Positions 30,548 to 39,365 are shown, counted from the stretch's first letter. The stretch: 64,000 bases of DNA from an uncultured Clostridia bacterium (GCA_947628505.1 CANRAD010000009.1:1-64000); one strand, 5' to 3'. A program made the numbers and translations. The notes: generated by a model from the letters alone, not told the origin.

Positions 30548-32062
30548 ATGAAACAACAGAGCGTAGTAACGGAATTGAGAAAAAAAGTGTTCGAGGAAGT
30601 TGCGCGCGTGGCCTATGAATCGGAGCACGTTGCAAGCGATCTCGAAGAAATTCCCTATCTTATAACACCCGACGAAGTTCCCAGATACCGCGAGAGCATT
30701 TTCCGCGAAAGGCAAATAGCTTCCGAAAGGGTGCGCCTTGCCATGGGGCTGTCTTTGAGACCGGCGAACAAACCCGTGCACATAACTTCCGGCGTATCGC
30801 GCACGACGATAGCGGAGAAATATTACGAACCCCCGCTCATGCAGGTCATTCCGTCGGCGTGCGACAAATGCCCGGACAACGAGTACGTCGTAACCGACCA
30901 ATGCCGCGGATGCGTGGCGCGTTCGTGCGTCAAGAACTGCCCTAAGGGCGCGGTTTCGATAGTGGACGGCAAATCCCATATAGACCAATCCAAGTGCATC
31001 AAGTGCGGCCGTTGCAAAGCCGCTTGTCCTTACGACGCAATCGCGCATCACGTGCGTCCGTGCGCGGAGGCTTGCGGAATAAAGGCGATTTCCTCCGACG
31101 AGTACGGCAGAGCGCACATAGATAACGAAAAATGCGTGGCGTGCGGACAGTGCATGTCGGCTTGTCCTTTCGGCGCCATTGCGGATAAATCCCAGATTTT
31201 CCAGCTCATACAGGCAATAAAACAGGGCGACGAAGTAGTGGCGGCGGTCGCGCCGGCCATAATAGGTCAGTTCGGCCCGAAAGTAACCCCCGGCAAGATG
31301 AAGAGCGCGTTGCTCGCGCTCGGCTTCAAGGACGTATACGAGGTCGCCGTCGGCGCCGACGTCGGCTGTATTTCCGAAGCGCATCACTATGTAAACGAAG
31401 TTTCCACGGGCAAACTTCCGTTCCTTTTCACGAGCTGCTGTCCGGCGTGGGCGGTGCTCGTAAAAACGCAGTTCCCCGATCTTGCGAGCGAGGTTTCGCA
31501 GGAACTGACGCCCATGGTTGCAACCGCGCGTTCGATAAAGGTAAACCGTCCCAACGCGCGCGTCGTATTCATAGGCCCCTGCGCGGCCAAGAAATTGGAG
31601 GCTTCCCGTCACGACGTGAAAAGCTACGTCGATTTCGTCATAACTTTCGAAGAACTCGGCGGAATGTTCGCCGCTAAAAATCTTGTCCTCGAAGAGCTCG
31701 AAGAACTGCCCGTAACGTTCAATGCCACGGGCGCGGGCAGGGGATACGCTTGCTCCGGCGGCGTGTCGAACGCCATAGAGAAGTGCATAAACGAGTACTA
31801 CCCGGGAACGGAGGTAAAAATCGAGCATGCCGAAGGGCTTGCCGATTGCCGTAAGATACTTATGCTCGCAAAGGCGGGCAAATACAACGGCTACATGATA
31901 GAGGGCATGGGCTGTCCGGGCGGTTGCGTTGCGGGCGTAGGCACTATCATTCCGCCGGAAAAGGCGAAGATTGCCGTCGACATGACGGTCAAGGCGAGCG
32001 AGGAGCAGATTCCCCCGCGCGATCTCGAAGACCTCGCGGCAAAGCTCACTCAGATGGATTGA
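30548..32062 (+). CDS. Monomeric [FeFe] hydrogenase
   Basis: 504 residues. Reversibly reduces protons to H2 with ferredoxin. N-terminal helical part (1-75), then iron-sulfur clusters: ACDKCPDNE, CRGCVARSCVKNCPKGA, CIKCGRCKAACPYDA and CVACGQCMSACPFGA. The H-cluster domain shows L1 FTSCCPAW, L2 GPCAAKKLEA (normally PCxxKxxE) and L3 EGMGCPGGCVAGVG. The domain set and these loop variants fit the monomeric group-B type common in gut Clostridia. It indicates fermentative H2 turnover and an anaerobic life. Own promoter at 30492; a terminator follows. The H-cluster needs HydEFG maturases, not found in this window. Confidence 0.93.
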   Translation: MKQQSVVTELRKKVFEEVARVAYESEHVASDLEEIPYLITPDEVPRYRESIFRERQIASERVRLAMGLSLRPANKPVHITSGVSRTTIAEKYYEPPLMQVIPSACDKCPDNEYVVTDQCRGCVARSCVKNCPKGAVSIVDGKSHIDQSKCIKCGRCKAACPYDAIAHHVRPCAEACGIKAISSDEYGRAHIDNEKCVACGQCMSACPFGAIADKSQIFQLIQAIKQGDEVVAAVAPAIIGQFGPKVTPGKMKSALLALGFKDVYEVAVGADVGCISEAHHYVNEVSTGKLPFLFTSCCPAWAVLVKTQFPDLASEVSQELTPMVATARSIKVNRPNARVVFIGPCAAKKLEASRHDVKSYVDFVITFEELGGMFAAKNLVLEELEELPVTFNATGAGRGYACSGGVSNAIEKCINEYYPGTEVKIEHAEGLADCRKILMLAKAGKYNGYMIEGMGCPGGCVAGVGTIIPPEKAKIAVDMTVKASEEQIPPRDLEDLAAKLTQMD

Positions 32063-32065
32063 ATG

Positions 32066-32092
32066 AAGCCCCGTTTCAAGCGGGGCTTTAAA
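32066..32092 (+). terminator. Intrinsic terminator after the hydrogenase
   Basis: AAGCCCCG (32066-32073) pairs with CGGGGCTT (32081-32088); the T tract is weak. Confidence 0.65.
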
Positions 32093-32129
32093 AAACTTCG
32101 TATCAGTCAATAACCTAAGTGTGAAAAAT

Positions 32130-32984
32130 ATGTATGATACAGCAATAGTCGGCGGCGGCCCGGCGGGCGTCTCCGCGGCCATAAACGCAAAATTGCTCGG
32201 TTTGAATTTTATCTGGTTCGGAAGCGGCGAAACTTCCCAAAAGGTAAGCCGCGCCGAGCTCATAAAGAATTATCCGGGACTTCCCGACGTGCGCGGCGAA
32301 GAGCTCGCCGCGGCGCTTAAAAACCATGTCGCGAGCATGGATATATCGCTCACGGAAAAGGTGATAACGGGCATATACGATACGGGCGGCAAATTCTCGT
32401 TGCTTGCCGGAACGGAAGATTTCGAGGCGCGTTCCGTAATACTCTGCATAGGCGTGCAGACAGTCAAACCCATAGAGGGCGAAGAGCGCTTTCTCGGCCG
32501 CGGCGTAAGCTATTGCGCCACGTGCGACGGAATGCTTTATAAGGGCAAGAATATCGCCGTTTTGACTTACGACAAAAAATACGAGCGCGAAACGGAATAC
32601 CTCTGCGGGCTTGCCGCAAACGCGACGGTTATGCCCTTTTACAAGGGATATTCAATGCCGTCCGCCGCCCGCGTCGTCTTGAAACGGCCGTTGAGATTCG
32701 AGGGCGATGAAAGGGTGAGAAGAGTGGTTTTTGACGACGGCAGTCTCGAAACGGACGGCGTGTTCGTGCTCAAAAACGCCATATCCCCCTCGGCGCTTAT
32801 GCACGGATTGACCGTAGAGGACGGGCATATCCGCACAGACCGCGCCATGCGGACAGACATAGAGGGCGTCTTTGCCGCGGGCGACTGCACGGGCCGGCCC
32901 TATCAGTACGCAAAGTCCGTGGGCGAGGGCAACGTCGCCGCCCATTCCGCGGCGGAATATCTTTCGGAAAAACGCCGAACGTAA
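32130..32984 (+). CDS. Thioredoxin-reductase-like flavoprotein lacking the NADPH motif
   Basis: 284 residues from the ATG at 32130 (a GTG at 32121 is the alternative). FAD-binding GGGPAGVSAA near the N-terminus, redox-active pair in VSYCATCDGML, and C-terminal FAD block VFAAGDCTGRPYQYAKSVGEG identify the TrxR family. The NADPH site (GGGxxA) that should follow the CATC segment is replaced by KNIAVLTYDKKYERETEYLCG, and the protein is about 25 residues short. Clostridial ferredoxin-dependent flavin thioredoxin reductases lack exactly this motif, and the gene sits behind a [FeFe] hydrogenase. It therefore probably draws electrons from ferredoxin. Confidence 0.82.
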   Translation: MYDTAIVGGGPAGVSAAINAKLLGLNFIWFGSGETSQKVSRAELIKNYPGLPDVRGEELAAALKNHVASMDISLTEKVITGIYDTGGKFSLLAGTEDFEARSVILCIGVQTVKPIEGEERFLGRGVSYCATCDGMLYKGKNIAVLTYDKKYERETEYLCGLAANATVMPFYKGYSMPSAARVVLKRPLRFEGDERVRRVVFDDGSLETDGVFVLKNAISPSALMHGLTVEDGHIRTDRAMRTDIEGVFAAGDCTGRPYQYAKSVGEGNVAAHSAAEYLSEKRRT

Positions 32985-32995
32985 AAGTCGTTGCG

Positions 32996-33025
32996 GCGGC
33001 GCGCATGTTTATGCGCGCCGCTTTT
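32996..33025 (+). terminator. Intrinsic terminator
   Basis: GCGGCGCGCAT (32996-33006) pairs with 33011-33021, loop GTTT, then TTTT. Confidence 0.8.
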
Positions 33026-33040
33026 AATTTTCCAAACCGC

Positions 33041-33069
33041 TTGCAATAGACGCGCCGAAGTGATAAAAT
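33041..33069 (+). promoter_or_regulatory. Sigma-A promoter of the prmA-rsmE-mtaB-hinT operon
   Basis: TTGCAA (33041-33046), 17-bp spacer, TAAAAT (33064-33069) with TGA before it. The start codon follows 7 bases later, so the leader is very short. Confidence 0.7.
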
Positions 33070-33075
33070 AAAATT

Positions 33076-34014
33076 ATGAAATTTCTGGAATATACCGTTC
33101 ACACCACAAGCGACGGGAGCGAACTCGTCGCCGACATAATGTGGCGATACACGAACTACGGCGTTGCCATTTCCGACATAGCGGACGTAATAGCCTTACA
33201 GCAAAACAAGGCGATGTATTGGGACTATATAGACGAGGATGTGTTAAAGGAGCGCGGCGACGTGCTCGTAAAGGCCTTTATCCCTCTCGACGAAACGGAG
33301 AGCGTTCTGCCACGGATCCGCGCCGATTTGGAGGAATTGCAGGCGAACAGCGCGGGCGTTATTTGTTTGGGAACGCTTGAAACTTCCCGCCGCGAGGTGG
33401 AGGGCGACGATTGGGTGGAAATCTGGAAAAAGCATTTCCGCCCCATAAGTCTCGGTTGCGTTGTCGTCTGTCCGGAGTGGATAGATTATCGCGAAAAGCC
33501 CGGCGAAGCGGTTATAAAGCTCGATTCCAATATGGCGTTCGGCACGGGCGAACACGAGACGACGGCCATGTGCGTGAAGCTCTTGCAGGAGTATCTCACA
33601 CCGGACAGCGTGTGCATAGACGTCGGTTGCGGAAGCGGCATTTTGGGGATATCGGCCGTAAAGCTGGGCGCGAAGTTCGCGTATCTTACCGATATAGACT
33701 ACGTGGCGGTGGAGAGCGCAAAGCACAACGCGCTTATAAACGGCGTGGAGGACAGGATAACGGTTGCTCACGCCAATCTTTTGGACGACAGCAATATAAA
33801 GGGCGACATAATGCTCGCCAACATAACGGCGGAAATACTCGTCGGGCTGGCGCCGTCCATTCCGAAAAATCTCAAAAAAGGCGGCGCGCTCATTCTGAGC
33901 GGCATTATAGGCAGCAGATTGGATATGGTAACCGAGGCTTTTGCCGCGCAGAATTTAACGCTTGAAAAGAAGGTCGAAGAGGGCGAGTGGATAGCCCTTG
34001 CATTCAGAGCATGA
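33076..34014 (+). CDS. prmA: Ribosomal protein L11 methyltransferase
   Basis: 312 residues. SAM-dependent trimethylation of L11. The C-terminal Rossmann domain has LDSNMAFGTGEHETTAMCV, IDVGCGSGILGISAVKLGA and MLANITAEILVGL, all diagnostic for PrmA. The N-terminal substrate domain (1-120) is typical. No Shine-Dalgarno is seen, and the predicted transcript would start almost at the ATG. The stop overlaps rsmE by 4 bases. Confidence 0.95.
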   Translation: MKFLEYTVHTTSDGSELVADIMWRYTNYGVAISDIADVIALQQNKAMYWDYIDEDVLKERGDVLVKAFIPLDETESVLPRIRADLEELQANSAGVICLGTLETSRREVEGDDWVEIWKKHFRPISLGCVVVCPEWIDYREKPGEAVIKLDSNMAFGTGEHETTAMCVKLLQEYLTPDSVCIDVGCGSGILGISAVKLGAKFAYLTDIDYVAVESAKHNALINGVEDRITVAHANLLDDSNIKGDIMLANITAEILVGLAPSIPKNLKKGGALILSGIIGSRLDMVTEAFAAQNLTLEKKVEEGEWIALAFRA

Positions 34015-34742
34015 GCGAGAGAAAAAGATTTTTTACCGAAAATTTGAATTATCCCGAAAATACGGAAGCCGTTTTGAGCGGCGAAGAGTTCGTTCACGCC
34101 GTAACCGTTCTGAGGGTTGAGCAGGGCTCCGAGATAGTTCTGCTCGACGGGAGCGGCAAAGAGTATTCGGCGATAGTCGCGGCCATGGGCAAAAACAGTC
34201 TTACGGCGCACATTCTGGGCGTGCAAGACGGCGACAGAGAGCCTTCGGCGGATATTTATCTGCTCTGCGGATTTCTCAAAAACGCCGATAAAAACGAATT
34301 TACAGTGCAAAAGGCCGTGGAACTCGGGGCGGGCAGAATAGCGTTTTTCGCTTCCCGCTATTCTTCGGCGTACATGAACGAAAACAAACTCGCGCGGCTC
34401 AATAAGATTTCGCGCGAGGCGGCAAAGCAGTGTCTGCGCTCGAAAGCCCCCGAAGTGGAATATTTTTCAACGCTCGGAGAGGCCTTGAAAAGCGCGGCGG
34501 ACTATGAGAACAAAATTATCGCGTGCGAATTTTTGAAGAATTCGCACGCCGACATAAACGGCATAAGCGGTTCTGCGGCTTTGGTTGTGGGAAGCGAGGG
34601 CGGTTTCTCGGAAGAAGAGCTCCGCCTTGCGGAAAGCCTCGGCTTTTCGGGTATTACTCTCGGAAAAAGGATTTTGAGAGCGGAAACGGCGGCAATAGTC
34701 GTCTGCGCTCTCGCCGCAAACGCTCTGGGGGAACTCGGATGA
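34011..34742 (+). CDS. rsmE: 16S rRNA m3U1498 methyltransferase
   Basis: 243 residues. SPOUT-class enzyme that methylates U1498 of 16S rRNA. N-terminal PUA-like part (AVLSGEEFVHAVTVLRVEQGSEIVLLDG), then the knotted domain with FTVQKAVELGAGRIAFFASRYS, ALVVGSEGGFSEEE and ITLGKRILRAETAAIVV. ATG at 34011 overlaps the prmA stop (ATGA); an ATG eight codons earlier lies inside prmA and is less likely. Confidence 0.94.
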   Translation: MSERKRFFTENLNYPENTEAVLSGEEFVHAVTVLRVEQGSEIVLLDGSGKEYSAIVAAMGKNSLTAHILGVQDGDREPSADIYLLCGFLKNADKNEFTVQKAVELGAGRIAFFASRYSSAYMNENKLARLNKISREAAKQCLRSKAPEVEYFSTLGEALKSAADYENKIIACEFLKNSHADINGISGSAALVVGSEGGFSEEELRLAESLGFSGITLGKRILRAETAAIVVCALAANALGELG

Positions 34743-35959
34743 AGGCCGTCGTATTCACGCTCGGCTGTAAAGTGAACGAGGTCGAGAGCGCTTCCGTCGT
34801 CGCGGCATTGGAAAACGCGGGCATGGAAGTTTACGATAAACTGTGCGAAGCGGATATCTACGTTCTGAACACGTGCGCGGTAACCCGCGAGGCGGAGAGG
34901 AAGAGCCGCCAGCTCGTCGCCCGCGCGCGCAAATTCAATCCTTCGGCGCCCATATATGTATGCGGTTGCGCTTGCGAAAAAGATAAGAACAGCTTTTTGA
35001 ACAAGGGCGTGAAATTCGTCTGCGGCGCGCGCGACAAGGAGAAAATACTCTCCGCGATATCCGCCGATTTTTCGTGTCCCTTCGACGGGCTTCCCTATCC
35101 CAGACAGCTCAAAACGCGCGCGTTCGTGAAAATTCAGGACGGCTGCAATAATTTCTGTTCGTACTGCGTGATTCCGTATTTGCGCGGCCGCGAGCGTTCG
35201 CGCCCCGTTTCGGATATTCTGCGGGAAATTTCGGCCGTCGACTGCCCGGAAATAGTGCTCAACGGCATAAACATCTCCTCTTACAACGACGACGGCAGAG
35301 GGCTCAAAGATTTGCTCGCCGCGCTTGCGGACGAGGATAAGCGAATTCGCCTCGGCTCGTTGGAGTGTTCTGTGATAACTGAGGAATTTCTCGCCGCGGC
35401 CCGTCGGCTCAAAAATTTCGCGCCGCAGTTTCATCTGTCTTTGCAGAGCGGTTCCACGGCCGTTCTTAAAGCCATGAACAGACGTTACACCCGCGAACAG
35501 TATCTCGGAAAATGCGATTTGATATATTCGTATTTCCCGTCGGCCGCCATAACCACCGACATAATCTGCGGCTTTCCGTCGGAAACGGAGGAAGACTTCG
35601 GACAGAGTCTTTCGATGATAGAAGAGGCCGGATTTGCGCGAGTGCACGCCTTTTCGTTCTCGCCTCGCGAGGGAACGGCGGCTTTTGCGATGAAAAATCT
35701 GCCCGAAGACGTCAAATCGTCGAGACTTAAAAGGTTGCTTGCGGCGGCCGACCGTGCGGAAAAGAAATATATATCCGCATTTTTGGGCAAAACGCTCTCG
35801 TTTATCGCCGAAGAAGAGAAAGACGGCCACACCGTCGGATATACGGGCAACTACATAAAAATTTACGCGCCCGCGGCAATCGAAAAGGGCGTCGGGTATA
35901 ATGTGAAACTGACGGAAGCGTATGCCGACGGCGCGCTTGCCGAAATTATAAGGAGTTGA
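34739..35959 (+). CDS. mtaB: tRNA t6A37 methylthiotransferase MtaB
   Basis: 406 residues. Radical-SAM enzyme that converts t6A37 to ms2t6A37 in ANN-decoding tRNAs. N-terminal UPF0004 domain (FTLGCKVNEVESASV, NTCAVTREAE, CGC), radical-SAM cluster site CNNFCSYCVIPYLRGRERSR, and a C-terminal TRAM domain (FLGKTLSFIAEEE...GNYIKIY). The start overlaps rsmE (ATGA). Confidence 0.95.
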   Translation: MKAVVFTLGCKVNEVESASVVAALENAGMEVYDKLCEADIYVLNTCAVTREAERKSRQLVARARKFNPSAPIYVCGCACEKDKNSFLNKGVKFVCGARDKEKILSAISADFSCPFDGLPYPRQLKTRAFVKIQDGCNNFCSYCVIPYLRGRERSRPVSDILREISAVDCPEIVLNGINISSYNDDGRGLKDLLAALADEDKRIRLGSLECSVITEEFLAAARRLKNFAPQFHLSLQSGSTAVLKAMNRRYTREQYLGKCDLIYSYFPSAAITTDIICGFPSETEEDFGQSLSMIEEAGFARVHAFSFSPREGTAAFAMKNLPEDVKSSRLKRLLAAADRAEKKYISAFLGKTLSFIAEEEKDGHTVGYTGNYIKIYAPAAIEKGVGYNVKLTEAYADGALAEIIRS

Positions 35960-35963
35960 AAAA

Positions 35964-36302
35964 ATGCTTGATAAAGACTGTATTTTCTGCAAAATAATCC
36001 GCGGCGAAATTCCCGCGGAAAAAGTGTACGAGGACGACGACGCGATAGTGTTCAAGGATATCGAGCCCAAGGCTGCGGTTCACCTTCTCGCCGTTCCCAA
36101 AACGCATTTCGCGCTTTTGTCGGAAGCGGGGAAAGAGGGAAAAACCGCCATCGCGCGCATGCTGGAAAAAATTCCCGATATAGCCTTGCAAAACGGCTGT
36201 TCGGAAGGCTATCGCCTCGTGATAAATCAGGGCGAAGCGGCCGGTCAGACGGTTCGCCACCTTCACGTGCACATTCTCGGCGGAGAAAAACTCGGTTGGT
36301 GA
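35964..36302 (+). CDS. hinT: HIT-family nucleotide hydrolase
   Basis: 112 residues. Histidine-triad protein hydrolysing nucleoside phosphoramidates. N-terminal CIFCKIIRGEIPAEKVYED (zinc-type cysteines C7 and C10) and the catalytic triad HLHVHILGG near the C-terminus. AAGGAG lies 8 bases before the ATG. Fourth gene of the prmA operon, 4 bases after mtaB. Confidence 0.94.
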   Translation: MLDKDCIFCKIIRGEIPAEKVYEDDDAIVFKDIEPKAAVHLLAVPKTHFALLSEAGKEGKTAIARMLEKIPDIALQNGCSEGYRLVINQGEAAGQTVRHLHVHILGGEKLGW

Positions 36303-36310
36303 GGTAAAAT

Positions 36311-37138
36311 ATGATATATACCGTAAAAAACGAATATCTTTCCGTCTCCGTCGATTCGTGCGGAGGCTGCATGACTTCCTTAATATATCTGCCTACGGGC
36401 GAGGAGAGGCTGTGGCAGGGCGGTGAAGCGTGGAAGAGCAGAGACGTCGTCATTTTTCCCGTCATAGGCCATGCGGGGAATTACGAAGCCCTCGGCAAAA
36501 CCTATTCTCCCAAGTCGCACGGCGTGGCGAGACACGCCGAATTTGCGCTCGCCGACGTCGCTTCCGACAGAATAACGCTCGCCCTTTCCGCCAACGACGT
36601 AACGAGAGAGACCTATCCCTACGATTTCGACTTTGCAATAACGTACAAACTTTCCCAAAAGACGTTGGAGATAACCTACTTCGTGCGCTCGCAAAAGGGC
36701 GTAATTCCCTTCTACGTGGGCGGACATCCGGGGATGAAAGCTCCCGGAGGAGAGGCGTACATAGAGTTCGAGAACGTCGAGAATCCGTTGATGTATCCCG
36801 TCGGCGAGGGGAGAGCGGTTGCGCTCGACAACATAAAGTCGTTCGTGGCGAACAAGGCGTTTTTCGCAGAATGTAAAACGTTGCAGCTCGGTTCGCTCAC
36901 GGGCGGGGCGATTTACGCGACCACCGGAGACGGTTACAGATACACGTATCTCTCCGATTGTCCGCTCTGGGCTTTCTGGTCTAACGAGGAGAGCGGGGAT
37001 TACGTGTGCGTGGAACCGTGGTGGGGCATAAACGACTATCCCGCCGCGCCGCGCGAGATAACGTTGAAGCCGTTCATGAATTTCGCCGACGAGATGGGCA
37101 AATCTTTCTCTTACAGTCTTACGGTTGAAAAAATCTGA
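36311..37138 (+). CDS. Aldose 1-epimerase family protein (LacX-like)
   Basis: 275 residues. Galactose mutarotase fold. The likely catalytic residues lie in SHGVARHAEF (first His), YVGGHPGM (second His) and CVEPWWGINDYP (Glu). The sequence is closer to the LacX/YeaD-type than to canonical GalM, and the sugar substrate is unknown. It starts 8 bases after hinT and is the last gene before a strong terminator, so it may be co-transcribed with the prmA operon. Confidence 0.87.
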   Translation: MIYTVKNEYLSVSVDSCGGCMTSLIYLPTGEERLWQGGEAWKSRDVVIFPVIGHAGNYEALGKTYSPKSHGVARHAEFALADVASDRITLALSANDVTRETYPYDFDFAITYKLSQKTLEITYFVRSQKGVIPFYVGGHPGMKAPGGEAYIEFENVENPLMYPVGEGRAVALDNIKSFVANKAFFAECKTLQLGSLTGGAIYATTGDGYRYTYLSDCPLWAFWSNEESGDYVCVEPWWGINDYPAAPREITLKPFMNFADEMGKSFSYSLTVEKI

Positions 37139-37160
37139 ATATATATGCGCAAATTGCATT

Positions 37161-37196
37161 AAAAAACCGCCGCGGTTTTGCCGCGGCGGTTTTTTT
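37161..37196. terminator. Bidirectional intrinsic terminator
   Basis: A 15-bp stem (37161-37175 with 37181-37195, core CCGCCGCGG), A run before and T run after. It ends the epimerase gene and the converging WYL regulator. Confidence 0.9.
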
Positions 37197-38112
37197 AAGA
37201 CGAGGCGATTTTTTTCGCCACGCGCTTTACTCTTTCCGCAAGACTCTGCGGCGCAAGCACTTTTACCGCTCCGCCGTAGCTTAAAATCTTTCTCACGAGT
37301 TCACCGTCGTCGGGGAGGGTTACCTCGGCGACGAATCCATCGCCGCGCGGCTCTATGTTGTCTATCCCCAGCCATTCCTCAGCGTCCGCAAGGGAGGCCT
37401 TTTCTATGGAGAGCGTAACGGGCACGAGTTTCTCCCTCGCATACGAAAAATCGAGGGGAATGTCCTCCCTTTTTACGTCGCGCTTGGTGAAAATCTCTCC
37501 CGTGAAGCTCGCCTTTTTTATTCTGCCTATTTTGAAAGTTCTGAACTCCTGCTTAGTGTGGCAGAAGGCGTAGACATACCAGACGTTCTGCTTGAATACG
37601 AGCACGTGCGGCTCGATAATCCTCACGGAATGTTCGCCCTCGCGGGATACGTAATCGACGGCAAGACACCGGCATTCGTTGACGGCTTGTTCGCACACCC
37701 GCATCTTTTCGGAGAACTTGTCCGCGTCTCCCCAGATTCCGCCGTCCACGATTATATTCCCGCAGACGGAGAGTTCCTTTCTTTCGCTTTTGAATTTGCT
37801 TTCGAGCTTTTCGCGCGCGGACGCGGCGTCCTCGCCGCCCACCTGACTTTCGAAGAGCGCGAGGGCGTTTACGGCCGCGGCATATTCCCCGCGGGTAAAA
37901 TATCCCGACGGCAGACGGAACGTGTCCGCAATCGAAATCCCTCCGTATCGCCCGCGCTCCACGTCCACGGGCACGCCGCATACGTTCAGCTCTTCAACGT
38001 ATCTGTATACGCTCCTTACCGAGATATCGTATCTCTCGGCTATTTCGCGCGCCGTAAGTTTGCGCTTGGACAGAAGTTGCGTCATGATTTTCAGCATTAT
38101 TTGATATTTCAT
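37195..38112 (-). CDS. WYL-domain transcriptional regulator (YafY type)
   Basis: 305 residues. Winged helix-turn-helix at 1-60 (LLSKRKLTAREIAERYDIS, VRSVYRYVEEL, GGISIADTFRLP), a WYL ligand-binding domain at about 140-215 (CRCLAVDYVSREGEHSVRI, PHVLVFKQNVWYVYAFC, RTFKIGRIKKA) and a WCX C-terminal extension. WYL regulators sense nucleic acids or nucleotides in several systems; the ligand here is unknown. It is divergent from a 65-residue gene across overlapping promoters with a 16-bp palindrome. Confidence 0.92.
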   Translation of the reverse strand: MKYQIMLKIMTQLLSKRKLTAREIAERYDISVRSVYRYVEELNVCGVPVDVERGRYGGISIADTFRLPSGYFTRGEYAAAVNALALFESQVGGEDAASAREKLESKFKSERKELSVCGNIIVDGGIWGDADKFSEKMRVCEQAVNECRCLAVDYVSREGEHSVRIIEPHVLVFKQNVWYVYAFCHTKQEFRTFKIGRIKKASFTGEIFTKRDVKREDIPLDFSYAREKLVPVTLSIEKASLADAEEWLGIDNIEPRGDGFVAEVTLPDDGELVRKILSYGGAVKVLAPQSLAERVKRVAKKIASS

Positions 38113-38183
38113 TATTTTTTACCGCTCCGAATAGTCCCGTCTTTTGCCGCATACAATAAACCGCGGCAAAAATTTCTTAAAAA

Positions 38184-38226
38184 ATTTTATCATATATGAC
38201 AGTATTTGTCAACAAATATGTATAAA
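38184..38226. promoter_or_regulatory. Divergent promoters with palindrome TATTTGT-N2-ACAAATA
   Basis: Minus strand: TTGACA (38212-38207), 17-bp spacer, TAAAAT (38189-38184) for the WYL gene. Plus strand: TATAAA at 38221-38226 with a weak -35 near 38198, for the 38257 gene. The palindrome (38203-38209 and 38212-38218) covers the minus -35 and the plus spacer, so one bound regulator could block both. Confidence 0.65.
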
Positions 38227-38256
38227 ATCAAAGGCGAAAACAAGGAGGAGAGGAAA

Positions 38257-38454
38257 ATGACTTTCACCGCATACATTCAGAGACAGAAAAACATAATAAG
38301 AAGCCGGCACGAGGGCGAAATGCTGCTCGTGGAAAAGGGCGAAATCATAAACATTACAAACAGCGAGTTGCTGTTAAACGAGCTTGATTCGTTGAAAGGT
38401 CTGAACAAGCGCGAGAGGTGCGAATACGCGAAGAGAAGAGCATACGCCAACTGA
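38257..38454 (+). CDS. Small basic protein of unknown function
   Basis: 65 residues: TFTAYIQRQKNIIRSRHEGE, MLLVEKGEIINITNSELLLN, ELDSLKGLNKRERCEYAKRR. Rich in Lys and Arg and probably helical; family unknown. AAGGAGGAGAGG before the ATG at 38257 is an excellent ribosome site, so I prefer it over the ATG at 38206. Divergent from the WYL regulator, which is probably its controller. It is followed by three hairpins, the last a terminator. Confidence 0.65.
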   Translation: MTFTAYIQRQKNIIRSRHEGEMLLVEKGEIINITNSELLLNELDSLKGLNKRERCEYAKRRAYAN

Positions 38455-38458
38455 AAAA

Positions 38459-38538
38459 GCGGCGGGTTTGAAGCCCGCCGCCGCATGTGCTCCGCGCGTG
38501 CGCGGAGTTATTACGCCGGAGTTTTCTCCGGCTTTTTT
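38459..38538 (+). terminator. Hairpin cluster ending in a terminator
   Basis: Two GC hairpins (GGCGGG/CCCGCC near 38461-38480; CTCCGCGC/GCGCGGAG at 38490-38507) and then GCCGGAG (38515-38521) with CTCCGGC (38526-38532) followed by six T. It also marks the end of the converging ABC transporter operon. Confidence 0.8.
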
Positions 38539-38541
38539 AAG

Positions 38542-39345
38542 TCAATCGTTGTTCTTTACGACTTTTTTCTCTATGAACGCCACGATTGCGTACATTCCTC
38601 CGGCGAGTATGCACAAGAGGAAAGTTGCCGCCATGACAAGGTCGAGTTTGAACACTTGCCCGCCGTAAGATATCAGATTGCCGAGCCCCGCGTGGGAGAC
38701 TATGTATTCTCCCATTATGGAGCCTATCCACGACAAGCCCACGGCGACTTTGAGGGTGTTTATGAGCGCGGGCGTCGAGGCGGGGATAACGAGTTTTATG
38801 AGCGTCGTCGCCTTGCTCGCGCCCATGGCCTTGACGAGCAGCAGCTTCGTCTTGTCTACGGCTATGAATCCGGCGAGCGTATTCATTATGCAGACTATAA
38901 CCGAGACGAGCACTGTCATAAAGATTATCGTTTCGTAGCCGGTGCCTATCCAGATTATGATAAGCGGGCCGAGCGCTATTTTGGGCAGAGCGTTCAGAAC
39001 GACGATGTACGGTTCGAAAATTTTGCGCGCGGTTTCGCTCAGCCACAGCGCTATCGCCACGACGTATCCCAAAACCACCGCTATTGCGAATCCCGCCAGA
39101 GTTTCGGCGAGAGTTATGCCTATATCGTAGAACAGCGTGCCCTCGTTGTACAGGTCCGCGAGAGTGCGTATAACCCGCGAGGGGGAGCTGGTTATAAAGG
39201 GATCGACCACTTCGTAATAAGCTATCAATTCCCATATTCCCAGCACGGCCGCGAGTATGAGAAAGCGCGAGAGATTGACCGCTATTCTGTTTTTCAAGAG
39301 TTTATTCAAATACGCGCGATGTTCGCGCGAGTAATTTTTTTTCAT
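38542..39345 (-). CDS. ABC transporter permease, NitT/TauT type
   Basis: 267 residues with six hydrophobic segments. The coupling loop carries MGASKATTLIKLVIPASTPALINTLKVAVGLSWIG, the EAA-like motif typical of SsuC/TauC permeases. N-terminal basic cytoplasmic tail. Works with the ATPase at 39366 and the lipoprotein at 40088 in uptake of a small organic molecule such as a sulfonate or pyrimidine precursor; the substrate cannot be inferred. Last gene of the operon. Confidence 0.92.
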   Translation of the reverse strand: MKKNYSREHRAYLNKLLKNRIAVNLSRFLILAAVLGIWELIAYYEVVDPFITSSPSRVIRTLADLYNEGTLFYDIGITLAETLAGFAIAVVLGYVVAIALWLSETARKIFEPYIVVLNALPKIALGPLIIIWIGTGYETIIFMTVLVSVIVCIMNTLAGFIAVDKTKLLLVKAMGASKATTLIKLVIPASTPALINTLKVAVGLSWIGSIMGEYIVSHAGLGNLISYGGQVFKLDLVMAATFLLCILAGGMYAIVAFIEKKVVKNND

Positions 39346-39365
39346 CTTTGGAACTGCCTTTTATT

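Noticed and set aside
30299..32263. 654-residue minus-strand frame
   Set aside because: Antisense of the hydrogenase, whose iron-sulfur motifs prove the plus strand.
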